A model generated the notes under the pieces. The model was not told the origin of the DNA. It did no database searches and was given only the letters and a program-made list of their open reading frames with translations. Position numbers and translations under genes: made by a program. Below are positions 26,554-35,446 of a stretch of 39,059 bases of DNA, piece after piece (position 1 is the stretch's first letter; the number at the start of each line of letters is the position of its first letter). The DNA comes from Lachnospiraceae bacterium (GTDB taxonomy: Bacteria > Bacillota > Clostridia > Lachnospirales > Lachnospiraceae), in NCBI GenBank assembly GCA_017622845.1, contig JAGAQJ010000001.1, forward strand, positions 1 through 39,059. The letters are read 5' to 3'.

Positions 26554-26973
26554 TTACTCCTGTTCAACCATGTTTACAAAATCATCAGGCAAAATAGCTT
26601 TTGTACTTCCTTCCTGATAGTCCTTTATGTTGTGGGTAACGATATAATCTATATCTTTCCTTGATGCCACTTTTTCCACGACAGCATCCTCATAATCATG
26701 AACCGGTGATGCCAGGGCTTCCATACAGTCAGTTCCTGTTACCTCCAATATTCCGGTCAGCGAATACAGCTTTCCCATGATCTGCTTTGCTTTTTCTGTG
26801 CTATGCAGATTTTTTCTTACAAGATAGTAAATATCAGTTGCAGAGCTTGCAGTAATGTACATGTCAATAGTGTGGTTGGCAGCCATAAGAAATATTTTTT
26901 CTGCACTTTCACTCCAAGACTCTCTTGAAGTCAGTGCATCAATTACTACATTGGTATCTATCAGTATTTTCAT
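26554..26973 (-). CDS. PIN-domain ribonuclease toxin (VapC-like)
   Basis: A 139-aa PIN-domain protein: LIDTNVVIDAL at the start gives the first acidic residue (D6), Glu/Asp residues follow in the middle (SPVHDYEDAVVEKVA), and THNIKDY is near the end. PIN toxins cut RNA with a Mg-dependent site. It begins on the base after the antitoxin stop codon, so the two are translationally coupled. Confidence 0.85.
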   Translation of the reverse strand: MKILIDTNVVIDALTSRESWSESAEKIFLMAANHTIDMYITASSATDIYYLVRKNLHSTEKAKQIMGKLYSLTGILEVTGTDCMEALASPVHDYEDAVVEKVASRKDIDYIVTHNIKDYQEGSTKAILPDDFVNMVEQE

Positions 26974-27189
26974 TTATTTTGCGCCAAGCCTCTCTGCCCT
27001 TGCTTCTTCCATATCTGCTTCCTTTGGCAAAATGCCAAACAAAGATTTTGCTGTCTCTACCCTGTCCTGATGCGGATTGGTCAGCTTCGCAATTATTTTT
27101 CCGTTTTTGGTAATAAAGATATCCTCTGTTGCTGATAACAGCAGGTATTTACCAAGGTTATTCTTTAACTCTGTTGCTGTAATTGACAT
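26974..27189 (-). CDS. Phd/YefM-family antitoxin
   Basis: A 71-aa protein with the Phd/YefM pattern: SITATELKNNLGKYLLLSATEDIFITKNGK, then IAKLTNP. The N-terminal part binds DNA and the charged C-terminal tail would wrap the toxin. It is the first gene of the pair, with GGAAG before the ATG, and probably represses its own promoter through the palindrome at 27229-27236. Confidence 0.85.
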   Translation of the reverse strand: MSITATELKNNLGKYLLLSATEDIFITKNGKIIAKLTNPHQDRVETAKSLFGILPKEADMEEARAERLGAK

Positions 27190-27206
27190 ATCACCACTTC
27201 CTTTCT

Positions 27207-27245
27207 TCGTACTATTATTATACTTATTTCGTACGATTTTTTCAA
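27207..27245 (-). promoter_or_regulatory. Promoter and operator of the antitoxin-toxin pair
   Basis: TTGAAA (27240-27245), 17 bp, TATAAT (27217-27222). A perfect palindrome TCGTACGA (27229-27236) lies inside the spacer and a half-matching TCGTACTA (27207-27214) lies near the start site, 22 bp away centre to centre. This fits autorepression by the antitoxin complex. Confidence 0.7.
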
Positions 27246-27267
27246 TGATTTTAGCTAAAATATTATG

Positions 27268-27301
27268 AAACTCTGATTATAATACCAGAGTTTGTTACTG
27301 T
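27268..27301 (+). repeat. Palindromic repeat unit ending CAGAGTTTGTTACTGT
   Basis: AAACTCTG and CAGAGTTT form a hairpin (27268-27292), and ACCAGAGTTTGTTACTGT (27284-27301) recurs at 28211-28228 with one change. A 10-base part also marks the break in yafQ at 27672-27681. The next 200 bp (27302-27506) are AT-rich and hold no convincing gene. Confidence 0.55.
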
Positions 27302-27506
27302 TCACAATAAAATCAATGGTTACAGCCATTTTCCATGTTACAGAAATATCTAATTTTTCCCTTAAATAATAAGAGTAAAAAATAGCAGCCTCTAAAAGAA
27401 AAAAAGAATCATCTTCTTTGGTTGAATAACTGCTTCATGCTAAATAAAATATTTTCTTCTGACAAACAACTACACCCAAGTTAAGAATATCATATCTATT
27501 TCTTTT

Positions 27507-27743
27507 TTAAAGAAATAATTTCCCAACTTTTTTACGCACAGAAAATTGCTTCACCCCCTTGTATTTACTGCATTTGTGACACATTTTTTCAAAGACAGGG
27601 GCTGTCTTTTCATAGAGAGGCAATTTGCCATAAAATAACATCTGAATGGAACAAAAAACACCAGCCCTAAGACCAGAGTTTCTATACTTTGCCAGCCTAT
27701 ATCCCTTTTTAAATTTGCTGGACCACTTAACTTCATATATCAT
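27507..27743 (-). pseudogene. yafQ: Truncated YafQ/RelE-type toxin fragment
   Basis: The first 21 residues (MIYEVKWSSKFKKGYRLAKYR) match the start of YafQ-type mRNA interferases of about 90 aa. After that the frame continues for 57 residues without family features. The family's FRECHI, WLLIY and GTHSDLF motifs are missing. The switch occurs at 27681, where a copy of the repeat AAGACCAGAGTTT begins. The toxin is therefore most likely inactive. It overlaps dinJ by 4 bp (ATGA), the normal coupling. Confidence 0.7.
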
Positions 27744-28012
27744 GTATCCAGCTCCCTAAACATTTCTTTCAAGTCAGTATATCCTTTTACACTTGGGTCC
27801 CTGCTTATTCTTTTTGCCTCTTCCATCGCTTCTATGACTTCAGGCTTATACTGCGGCACTTCTACTGCAAAGGGAAGTCCTCCTCTCATAACACACTGTC
27901 TTAGAAAGATATTCATTGCACTGGACATATCCATTCCAAGCTGATTGAATAATTCTACTGCCTGTTTTTTTAAATCTTCATCTATCCTTACCTGTGTCGG
28001 TACTGTTGCCAT
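27740..28012 (-). CDS. dinJ: DinJ/RelB-family antitoxin
   Basis: A 90-aa ribbon-helix-helix antitoxin: TVPTQVRIDEDLKKQAVELF, then LGMDMSSAMNIFLRQCV and GGLPFAVEVP, as in DinJ. GGAGAG lies 8 bases before ATG 28012. The gene is intact although its toxin partner is truncated, so it is an orphan antitoxin here and could still repress its promoter or bind related toxins elsewhere. Confidence 0.88.
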   Translation of the reverse strand: MATVPTQVRIDEDLKKQAVELFNQLGMDMSSAMNIFLRQCVMRGGLPFAVEVPQYKPEVIEAMEEAKRISRDPSVKGYTDLKEMFRELDT

Positions 28013-28065
28013 AATATCACTCTCCAAAATTTTTGACTTTGATTATAGTATCTCTTCTTATGCTA

Positions 28066-28094
28066 ATTATATTCGTTTTGCTTTACATTGTCAA
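28066..28094 (-). promoter_or_regulatory. Consensus promoter of dinJ
   Basis: TTGACA (28089-28094), 17 bp, TATAAT (28066-28071) on the minus strand. The promoter is intact despite the broken toxin gene. Confidence 0.8.
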
Positions 28095-28110
28095 TCATTT
28101 CAGTAAGGAA

Positions 28111-28228
28111 CCCTGATTACAAGGTAACAGTTCAGCCTTATGAATTATTTTAGCCGGGACGAAGGGCGGCAGATAAGAATGCATAAAAGACTGAACTGTA
28201 ACATTACAAGACCAGAGTTCGTTACTGT
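28111..28228. repeat. Composite interspersed repeat
   Basis: An imperfect inverted repeat (GTAACAGTTCAG at 28124-28135, CTGAACTGTAAC at 28191-28202) encloses a 40-bp block (28133-28172) that matches 32452-32491 at 38 of 40 positions. The unit ACCAGAGTTCGTTACTGT follows at 28211-28228. No open frame is present. It looks like nested small non-coding elements. Confidence 0.6.
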
Positions 28229-28395
28229 CACGCCCTATCTGATTTTGAGTCAATTTTATTTGTAAGAGGCGTCAACAGCAACATTTATGCGCACAAAATG
28301 CGAAAGAGCAGGTTTACAAAATTCTCCTAAAACGTCTCTCTGCCCCTTTGACAGAGCAGATTCCACTACCAAGCTTGTTGCTCGCGTAAATTACA

Positions 28396-28438
28396 AAAGA
28401 CCTCATAGAGATGTACTTTCCATCTCTACAAGGTCTTT
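28396..28438 (-). terminator. Terminator behind purL
   Basis: AAAGACCT and AGGTCTTT form the base of a stem of about 18 bp that includes TAGAGATG/CATCTCTA. T-rich sequence lies on both sides. It lies about 100 bp beyond the purL stop. The rest of 28229-28535 holds no supportable gene. Confidence 0.65.
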
Positions 28439-28535
28439 CTTTTTCTCGCTTTTTACTATGTCTTCTGTATGCCTCAGAATGCCCTCTTTTGCCTTTTCAG
28501 GATAATTGAGGTTGCCTCTGAATAACCCAATTTAT

Positions 28536-31500
28536 CTATTGAAAATACTTCACACCTGATTCAAATATCTTCATATCCTGCTCTCCGTAGATGTTCATGG
28601 CTACGGCATCGCCGCGGCGCTCTACATGTGCCATCTTACCAAGGCATCTTCCGTCAGGAGATGTAATACCCTCGATTGCCGCATACGAGCCGTTTACATT
28701 CCACTCCTCGTCCATGGAGATATTGCCGTTGAAGTCGGCATATTGTGTCGCAACCTGTCCATTTGCAAAGAGCTTATCAATCCACTCCTTCGGCGCTACG
28801 AAACGTCCCTCACCATGAGAAGCAGGTGTGACATAAGTCTTTCCAAGCTCTGCAAGCTGTAACCAGGGCGACTTGTTTGTGACAACCTTTGTGTATACCA
28901 TCTTTGAAATATGGCGGTTGATAGTGTTGTAGGTCAGTGTCGGAGAATCCTCCTTCTGTCCTACGATTTCACCATAAGGCACCAGTCCGAGCTTAATGAT
29001 TGCCTGGAATCCGTTACAAATACCAAGTGCCAAGCCGTCTCTCTCATTCAAAAGCTTATTCACAGCCTCCTTCATCTTGGCATTCTGGAATGCTGTCGCA
29101 AAGAACTTCGCACTTCCGTCCGGCTCATCTCCTGCTGAGAAGCCACCCGGGAACATGATAATCTGTGCCTGGGAAATTGCCTTTTCAAACTCATCAACCG
29201 AATCTCTGATATCGGAAGCTGACATATTTCGGAATACCTTTGTCACTACATTGGCTCCTGCGCGCTCAAATGCAATGGTCGAATCATACTCGCAGTTTGT
29301 ACCGGGGAATACCGGTATAAATACGGTCGGTTTTGCAACCTTATTCTTGCAGACATAGATATCCTTTGTATCATAGAGCTTCGTCTCAATCGCATCGGTT
29401 CCCTTTACCGCCTTCGTCGGGAATACCTTCTCAAGCTTAGAAGTCCACGCCTTGATTGCCTCATCCATCGTTACAGCCGTATCCTGATAGGTAAAGCCTG
29501 CATTTTCAGCAAGTACAGTACCAACGGTTCTGTAAGCCACACCGCTTGCTGCAAGTGCATCAAGCTTGTCAGCGGAAACCTCGGCAAGAATGCTTCCCAT
29601 GCCGTTTGCAAAAAGCGCCTCCGGCGCAAGTGTGCTGTCAAATGCCACACCCATTTTGTTGCCAAATGCCATCTTTGCCGCTGATGCCACAATTCCCTTT
29701 GAATCCAATGCATAAGCTGCTACAATCACTCTGTCTGCAATCAGCTTTGCGATACCGCTGTAAAGCTCCATGACTTTCTCATACTCCGGAAGGTCATACG
29801 CATTCTTCGGAAGGTCAAATACAACAAGTGCATCTCCTTCCTTCTTTAACTCCGGCGTAATAATATCCTGCTTCTTTGCAACATCTACTGCAAAGGAAAC
29901 AAGTGTAGGCGGTACATCGATTTCATTAAAAGTACCGGACATGGAGTCCTTGCCTCCGATAGAAGGAAGTCCGTAACCAATCTGTGCATCATATGCACCA
30001 AGCAATGCTGCAAAAGGCTGGCTCCAACGGGAAGGCTCCTCCGTCATACGTCTGAAATACTCCTGGAAGGTAAATCGTATCTTCTTATAATCCCCGCCTG
30101 CTGCCACAATCTTAGCCATGGATTCCGTAACAGCATAGACTGCGCCGTGATATGGGCTCCAGCTTGACAAATAAGGGTCAAAGCCGTATGCCATCATGGT
30201 AACAACATCTGTCTTTCCCTTTAAAACAGGAAGTTTTGCTACCATGGTCTGTGTCTCTGTAAGCTGGTACTTGCCGCCATAAGGCATAAAGACACTGCCT
30301 GCACCGATCGATGCATCAAACATCTCCACAAGACCTTTTTGCGAGCACACATTTAAATCATTTAGAGTCGTTAAAATCGCGCTCTTTACGTCACCGACTC
30401 CAAGCTCGTCTGCTACGGCCGGAATTGCATATTGGTTAAAATAATTATTCTCCTTTACAGGCGTATCAACATAGACTCCTGTCTCCTGATGCGCACCGTT
30501 TGTATCAAGGAAAGCCCTTGCAATGTCAACAACCTTCTTGCCTCTCCACAGCAGCACAAGTCTGGGTTCTCTTGTGACCGTTGCAACCTTCACAGCCTCA
30601 AGATTTTCCTCTGCCGCATAATCAAGGAACTTGTCAGCGTCCTTCGGGTCAACCACAACTGCCATTCTCTCCTGTGACTCTGAGATAGCAAGCTCTGTAC
30701 CGTCAAGACCTGCATACTTTTTCGGCACCTTATCCATATCAACGATAAGACCGTCTGCAAGCTCTCCGATGGCGACAGATACCCCGCCTGCACCAAAGTC
30801 ATTGCATTTCTTTATCAGCCTGCTTACTTCAGGGCGTCGGAACAGTCTCTGAAGCTTACGCTCTGTAGGCGCATTACCCTTCTGAACCTCAGCTCCGCAG
30901 GTTGTAAGTGATGCTGTCGTGTGCACCTTGGAAGAACCGGTCGCACCGCCGCATCCGTCACGTCCGGTACGTCCGCCAAGTAAAATAATGATATCATCAG
31001 GGTCAGAGTTTTCGCGGATAACGCTTGCTCTTGGAGCTGCCGCCATGACAGCGCCGATTTCCATTCTCTTTGCTACATAATTGGGATGATATACTTCCTT
31101 GACAAACCCTGTTGCAAGACCAATCTGGTTGCCGTATGAAGAATATCCGCTTGCTGCACCGCGCACCAGCTTCTTCTGGGAAAGCTTTCCTTTCATGGTT
31201 TCCTCTACGGGAACCGTAGGGTCTGCCGCTCCGGTAACGCGCATTGCCTGATAAACATAAGTACGTCCTGACAATGGGTCACGGATTGCACCGCCAAGAC
31301 ACGTAGCAGCACCGCCAAACGGCTCAATCTCTGTTGGATGGTTATGTGTTTCATTCTTGAAGTTTACAAGCCACTCCTCTGTGATAACGCCTTTACCGTC
31401 CTCTTTGTCTATCTCTACGGGAACGACAATCGAGCATGCGTTAATCTCATCAGACTTTTCCATGTCCTCAAGCTTGCCGTCCTTTTTCAGCTTTCTCATC

Positions 31501-32345
31501 GCCATGAGCGCCAAATCCATCAGGCAGACATACTTGTCCTTCCTGCCTGCAAAGATTTCCTCTCTCGTCGCAAGATACTGCTCGTAAGTCGTCTTAATCG
31601 GCTCTGTGTAATAGCCCTCCTCAAAGGTTACATCTTTTAACTCTGTTGAGAAGGTCGTGTGACGGCAATGGTCAGACCAATAGGTATCCAGCACTCTGAT
31701 TTCCGTTACGGTCGGGTCCCTGTGTTCCTCATTTCTGAAATAATTCTGAATATGAAGAAAATCCTTAAAGGTCATTGCAAGCCCTAAGGAGTCATAAAGC
31801 TCCTTTAGTTTATCCTCAGCCATATCCGCAAAGCCATCAAAGCTTGCCACATCAGCAGGCTCCTCGAACTCTGTAACAAGGGTTTCCGGTTTTACCATAT
31901 CTGTCTCTCTGGAATCCACAGGGTTAATACAGTAATTCTTTATCTTATCAAACTCACTGTCGGAAATTGTTCCTATCAAAAGGTAGGTGGTGGCAGTTTT
32001 GATGATTGGCTGCTCATCTTCCTTTAAAAACTGTACGCACTGTACCGCAGAATCCGCTCTCTGGTCAAACTGACCAGGCAGATACTCCACGGAAAAGCAT
32101 CTTGCGTTTTGAGGGATTTCAATGCTCTCTAAATACAAGTCATCAACCGGCGGCTCTGAAAATACACTTCTGCAGGCCTTTTCAAAAGTCGCGTCAGAAA
32201 GATTTTCCACATCATAGCGGATAAAGATTCTGACCTTTTCCAGTCCGGCAATCCCCAAATAGCTCTTTAACTCCTCCTCAAGCTCCCTTGCCTTTACTGC
32301 AAAGGAATCCTTTTTCTCAACGTAGATACGCTTCACATTTCCCAT
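28536..32345 (-). CDS. purL: Phosphoribosylformylglycinamidine synthase, single-chain
   Basis: A 1269-aa fused PurL (synthetase plus glutaminase) of the clostridial clade. It converts FGAR, glutamine and ATP to FGAM in purine synthesis. The synthetase core shows NHPTEIEPFGGAATCLGG and IGGKDSMSGTF. From about residue 1005 it is a class I glutaminase: GICNGFQ holds the nucleophile Cys1110, and MAHVERRGD supplies His1240 and Glu1242. ASHGEGRF is also conserved. All domains look intact. GGAGGA lies 8 bases before ATG 32345, so the longer frame to 32387 is rejected. It stands alone with its own promoter. Confidence 0.95.
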   Translation of the reverse strand: MGNVKRIYVEKKDSFAVKARELEEELKSYLGIAGLEKVRIFIRYDVENLSDATFEKACRSVFSEPPVDDLYLESIEIPQNARCFSVEYLPGQFDQRADSAVQCVQFLKEDEQPIIKTATTYLLIGTISDSEFDKIKNYCINPVDSRETDMVKPETLVTEFEEPADVASFDGFADMAEDKLKELYDSLGLAMTFKDFLHIQNYFRNEEHRDPTVTEIRVLDTYWSDHCRHTTFSTELKDVTFEEGYYTEPIKTTYEQYLATREEIFAGRKDKYVCLMDLALMAMRKLKKDGKLEDMEKSDEINACSIVVPVEIDKEDGKGVITEEWLVNFKNETHNHPTEIEPFGGAATCLGGAIRDPLSGRTYVYQAMRVTGAADPTVPVEETMKGKLSQKKLVRGAASGYSSYGNQIGLATGFVKEVYHPNYVAKRMEIGAVMAAAPRASVIRENSDPDDIIILLGGRTGRDGCGGATGSSKVHTTASLTTCGAEVQKGNAPTERKLQRLFRRPEVSRLIKKCNDFGAGGVSVAIGELADGLIVDMDKVPKKYAGLDGTELAISESQERMAVVVDPKDADKFLDYAAEENLEAVKVATVTREPRLVLLWRGKKVVDIARAFLDTNGAHQETGVYVDTPVKENNYFNQYAIPAVADELGVGDVKSAILTTLNDLNVCSQKGLVEMFDASIGAGSVFMPYGGKYQLTETQTMVAKLPVLKGKTDVVTMMAYGFDPYLSSWSPYHGAVYAVTESMAKIVAAGGDYKKIRFTFQEYFRRMTEEPSRWSQPFAALLGAYDAQIGYGLPSIGGKDSMSGTFNEIDVPPTLVSFAVDVAKKQDIITPELKKEGDALVVFDLPKNAYDLPEYEKVMELYSGIAKLIADRVIVAAYALDSKGIVASAAKMAFGNKMGVAFDSTLAPEALFANGMGSILAEVSADKLDALAASGVAYRTVGTVLAENAGFTYQDTAVTMDEAIKAWTSKLEKVFPTKAVKGTDAIETKLYDTKDIYVCKNKVAKPTVFIPVFPGTNCEYDSTIAFERAGANVVTKVFRNMSASDIRDSVDEFEKAISQAQIIMFPGGFSAGDEPDGSAKFFATAFQNAKMKEAVNKLLNERDGLALGICNGFQAIIKLGLVPYGEIVGQKEDSPTLTYNTINRHISKMVYTKVVTNKSPWLQLAELGKTYVTPASHGEGRFVAPKEWIDKLFANGQVATQYADFNGNISMDEEWNVNGSYAAIEGITSPDGRCLGKMAHVERRGDAVAMNIYGEQDMKIFESGVKYFQ

Positions 32346-32391
32346 CGAATGAGTCCTCCGTATATCATAAATAATCGTTTCCAACAATTTT

Positions 32392-32419
32392 ATTATAACG
32401 GATTCGACAGTTTTTTCAA
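32392..32419 (-). promoter_or_regulatory. Promoter of purL
   Basis: TTGAAA (32414-32419), 16 bp, TATAAT (32392-32397) on the minus strand, leaving a leader of about 45 bases. I see no purine riboswitch in it. Confidence 0.65.
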
Positions 32420-32451
32420 CTGTTGTTTTACGAGAAATTACAGTTCCAATC

Positions 32452-32577
32452 CAGCCTTATGAATTATTTTAGCCGTAACGAAGGGCGGCAGTCCTATGCC
32501 GCCCAATTTATTATCATCATCCAGCGTCAGTATACAGGACCAATCCGGTCAGAAACGTCCGAATTTGCGCTACTGTC
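32452..32577 (+). repeat. Interspersed repeat, copy B
   Basis: The block 32452-32491 matches 28133-28172. A hairpin GGGCGGCA/TGCCGCCC (32483-32504) follows. GTCAGTATACAGG (32526-32538) and GTCAGAAACGTCCG... (32548-32577) match copy A at 25677-25769. This is the most complete copy in the window. Its right end runs into the last codons of the nitrilase-family gene. Confidence 0.65.
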
Positions 32578-33466
32578 GATAATCACTTCTAACAAACGGC
32601 TCGTCAATTCTGGTATCTGTTAAAAGTTCATACTTCTTCGGATGTCGATATGCATTCCCGTGCACTTCTTTTTTACGATAATTACGAAGTTGTGCTAAAT
32701 CAAGTTCAGCCATATAAATTCCTTCCTGCCCATCCGCCTGTAAAATACATGTATCCCGCGAACCAGCCAACTCAGGAAGATAAGCCACTCCGTCAAAAAC
32801 ACTTGATCCGCCATTACACTCCGGTACTGTTCCAGGATAATTGCAGGTGGCAATCGCTGTCATATTTTCATAAGCTCTGGCACGGAGCTGTGAAAGACGG
32901 TTTATTTCCATCGGGCAGGCATTGGGAACAAGAATAAGTTCGGCGCCTTTCAACATTAAAATTCTTGCACTTTCAGGAAATTCCCTGTCATAGCAAATCA
33001 TAGCGCCGACCTTTACCTCGCCGCATGCTGTATCAAGCGCAGTAACATAAAAATCCTCGCCGGGCGTTAAATGATGTTCTACATCAAAGTCACAGGTATG
33101 TACTTTCGCATATATCAATTTTCGTTCTCCTAATCTGTCAAAAAGGACGAGCGAATTGCGAGGAGCATTTTCGTACTTTTCAAGCAGGGTTATACCAATA
33201 GCCATATTCAGCTTCTTCGCAAGGCTGCCAAAAGTATTGATAAAATCACTATTAACAGGAATAGCTTCCAATTTCCATTCATTGACAGGTCGATCATAAA
33301 TGTGATATCCGTTGCTCCACATTTCAGGAAACAATGCGATATCAGCACCGCTTTCTCTGGCTTTCCTGCAGTATTGGATTCCCTTTTCGAGATTTTCCTG
33401 CAATGTTTTACAAGGGGCAATCTGCAATAAAGCAATTTTTATATTGCATATAGGGTTTAAGCTCAA
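32570..33466 (-). CDS. Nitrilase-superfamily carbon-nitrogen hydrolase
   Basis: A 298-aa amidohydrolase with the Glu-Lys-Cys triad: E48 in ALFPEMWSNG, K121 in IYAKVH and C158 in MICYDREFPESARI. These enzymes hydrolyse amides or carbamoyl groups, and the substrate is not evident. The start is a TTG codon: AGGAGAG lies 8 bases before it and no ATG is near. The C-terminal residues SDYRQ are encoded within repeat copy B, so the original 3' end may have been altered. It is divergent from iorA. Confidence 0.85.
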   Translation of the reverse strand: MSLNPICNIKIALLQIAPCKTLQENLEKGIQYCRKARESGADIALFPEMWSNGYHIYDRPVNEWKLEAIPVNSDFINTFGSLAKKLNMAIGITLLEKYENAPRNSLVLFDRLGERKLIYAKVHTCDFDVEHHLTPGEDFYVTALDTACGEVKVGAMICYDREFPESARILMLKGAELILVPNACPMEINRLSQLRARAYENMTAIATCNYPGTVPECNGGSSVFDGVAYLPELAGSRDTCILQADGQEGIYMAELDLAQLRNYRKKEVHGNAYRHPKKYELLTDTRIDEPFVRSDYRQ

Positions 33467-33569
33467 AACGAATCTCTCCTTACTAAATATTGATTTGTCG
33501 AATTTTCAACATCTTTATCTTACCATAAAGTCCCGGCATATCCCACACTTTTCTCTAAATTGTATTTAC

Positions 33570-33598
33570 TTTACACCCTGAAAATGTTTTAATAAATA
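33570..33598 (+). promoter_or_regulatory. Possible promoter of iorAB-paaK
   Basis: TTTACA (33570-33575), 17 bp, TAAATA (33593-33598). This is a moderate match, about 40 bp ahead of iorA. Confidence 0.4.
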
Positions 33599-33640
33599 AG
33601 AATAACGGCAGAAATAAACAACAGCGAAAGGAGTTCAGCC

Positions 33641-35446
33641 ATGAAAAAAGAATATGTAATGGGTAACGGTGCTATCGCGCTTGGCGCTCTGGCGGCCGGT
33701 GTCAATGTTGTGTCGGGCTACCCGGGCACACCGTCATCAGAAATCATCGAAACCATCAGCAAATATCCTCATGACGGTCTTCATCTTGAGTGGTCTGTCA
33801 ATGAGAAAGCCGCAATGGAGGTTGCTGCCAGCGCTGCCTACGCCGGAGCAAGAACGCTCGTTACCATGAAGCAGGTAGGCTTAAATGTAGCCTCCGACCC
33901 GATTATGTCCCTTGCCTACGTTGGTGTAAAAGGCGGCATGGTCATCGTATCAGCCGACGACCCCGGTCCTATCTCCTCCCAGACAGAACAGGATACCAGA
34001 ATGTTTGCAGAATTTTGCAGGATACCCGTCTTTGACCCGACCTCACCTGAAGAAGCGTATCAGATGATACAGGATGCCTTTTCCTATTCTGAAAAATATA
34101 AGACTCCTGTACTTTTCAGGCCAACCACACGCGTCTGTCATGCATATGCTTCCATAGAAATTGCTGAATCCTTTGTCCCTCATGCATTTGAAGGCTTCAT
34201 AAAAGATTCCGGACGCTGGGTCATCTTCCCTCGTCTCTCCTTTGCCAATCATGCCATGATTGAAAAGAGAAATCCCGAAATCGGCAGCGACTTTTCAAAT
34301 TATGACAGGAATGTCATAACCGGAAGCAGCAAAAAGGCAGTTTTTACGTCCGGTGTCAGCTACGCATATGTAAAGGAATATTTAAAAAACTATGAGGAGG
34401 TCCGTCTATGCAAGATTGCCACTCCTTATCCTTTCCCCGAACAGCTCGTATTAAAAGCGCTTGAGGGTGTCGAGGAGGTACTTTGTATTGAGGAACTCAG
34501 CCCCTACATAGAAAATGCACTGTTAAAGGTTATCGGAGCCAATCAGTTACCGATAAAGGTTTATGGCAAGCTCACAGGTCATGTTTGTCTCAGCGGCGAA
34601 AATTCAGCAGACTCGGCTGCAAAAATCCTAAGCAGCTTTTTGGGTACTCCGTCAAGAGAAGACGGCATCGACCTCTCTGATATGCCCGCGCTGCCCATGC
34701 GTCCGCCTGTATTGTGCGCCGGCTGTCCTCACAGAGCCTCCTTCTATGCCGTAAAGAAAGCGATGCAGTCAATGCCTGACAAAAAAAGCTACTTCTGCGG
34801 CGATATCGGCTGCTATACGCTTGGAAACGCCATGCCGCTTGATATGGTCGACACCTGCCTATGCATGGGCGCCGGCATCACGATGGCACAGGGCTTCCAC
34901 TGGACGGACCCCGGCTCTGTATGCTTTGCTTTTGTGGGCGATTCTACGTTCTTCGCGTCAGGAATGACTGGCGTCGTAAACGCCATCTACAATGAAGCTG
35001 ATATGGTTCTGTGTGTGCTTGACAACTCTACCACCGCTATGACAGGCCACCAGCCACACCCCGGCACCGGAAAAAATATGATGGGAAATATCGTTGATAA
35101 AGTAAGTATTGTTCGCATTCTTGAAGGAATGGGTGTCAAAAAAATCGAGGTTGTCGACCCTCTCGACCTTGAGAAGGCTGTCAATACTGTAAAAGAATGT
35201 GCTGCGCTTTCCGGTGTGAAAGCAATTATCTTTAAATCACCCTGTATTGCCATCAGTAAGCCTTCCGGTAAGATGAAAATATCAGAAAAATGTATCCAGT
35301 GTAAAAAATGTATCCGTGAAATCGGCTGCCCTGCACTCATCACAGTCGATGGAAAAGTAACCATCGATGAGGGATTGTGCACAGGCTGCGGTTTATGCAG
35401 CAAAGTCTGTCCGGTATCGGCAATAGGAGGTGACTGCCATGAATAA
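33641..35446 (+). CDS. iorA: Indolepyruvate:ferredoxin oxidoreductase, alpha subunit
   Basis: A 601-aa thiamine-pyrophosphate enzyme. With IorB it oxidises aryl 2-oxoacids from aromatic amino acids to aryl-acetyl-CoA and reduces ferredoxin. The N-terminal pyrimidine-binding domain (GYPGTPSSEI) is followed by the TPP-binding domain (CGDIGCYTLG, GDSTFFASGMTG). Two 4Fe-4S clusters are at the C-terminus: Cys 551, 554, 557, 563 and Cys 580, 583, 586, 590. AAAGGAG precedes the ATG. It overlaps iorB by 8 bp. Confidence 0.95.
   Translation: MKKEYVMGNGAIALGALAAGVNVVSGYPGTPSSEIIETISKYPHDGLHLEWSVNEKAAMEVAASAAYAGARTLVTMKQVGLNVASDPIMSLAYVGVKGGMVIVSADDPGPISSQTEQDTRMFAEFCRIPVFDPTSPEEAYQMIQDAFSYSEKYKTPVLFRPTTRVCHAYASIEIAESFVPHAFEGFIKDSGRWVIFPRLSFANHAMIEKRNPEIGSDFSNYDRNVITGSSKKAVFTSGVSYAYVKEYLKNYEEVRLCKIATPYPFPEQLVLKALEGVEEVLCIEELSPYIENALLKVIGANQLPIKVYGKLTGHVCLSGENSADSAAKILSSFLGTPSREDGIDLSDMPALPMRPPVLCAGCPHRASFYAVKKAMQSMPDKKSYFCGDIGCYTLGNAMPLDMVDTCLCMGAGITMAQGFHWTDPGSVCFAFVGDSTFFASGMTGVVNAIYNEADMVLCVLDNSTTAMTGHQPHPGTGKNMMGNIVDKVSIVRILEGMGVKKIEVVDPLDLEKAVNTVKECAALSGVKAIIFKSPCIAISKPSGKMKISEKCIQCKKCIREIGCPALITVDGKVTIDEGLCTGCGLCSKVCPVSAIGGDCHE

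Noticed and set aside
28287-28505. 72-aa plus-strand open frame in the gap before purL
   Set aside because: It runs straight through the purL terminator hairpin, has no ribosome binding site and shows no domain pattern.
32340-32450. Purine riboswitch or PurR-box array ahead of purL
   Set aside because: The leader is only about 45 bases and lacks the conserved purine aptamer core; only a small AACAGTT/AACTGT hairpin is seen upstream.
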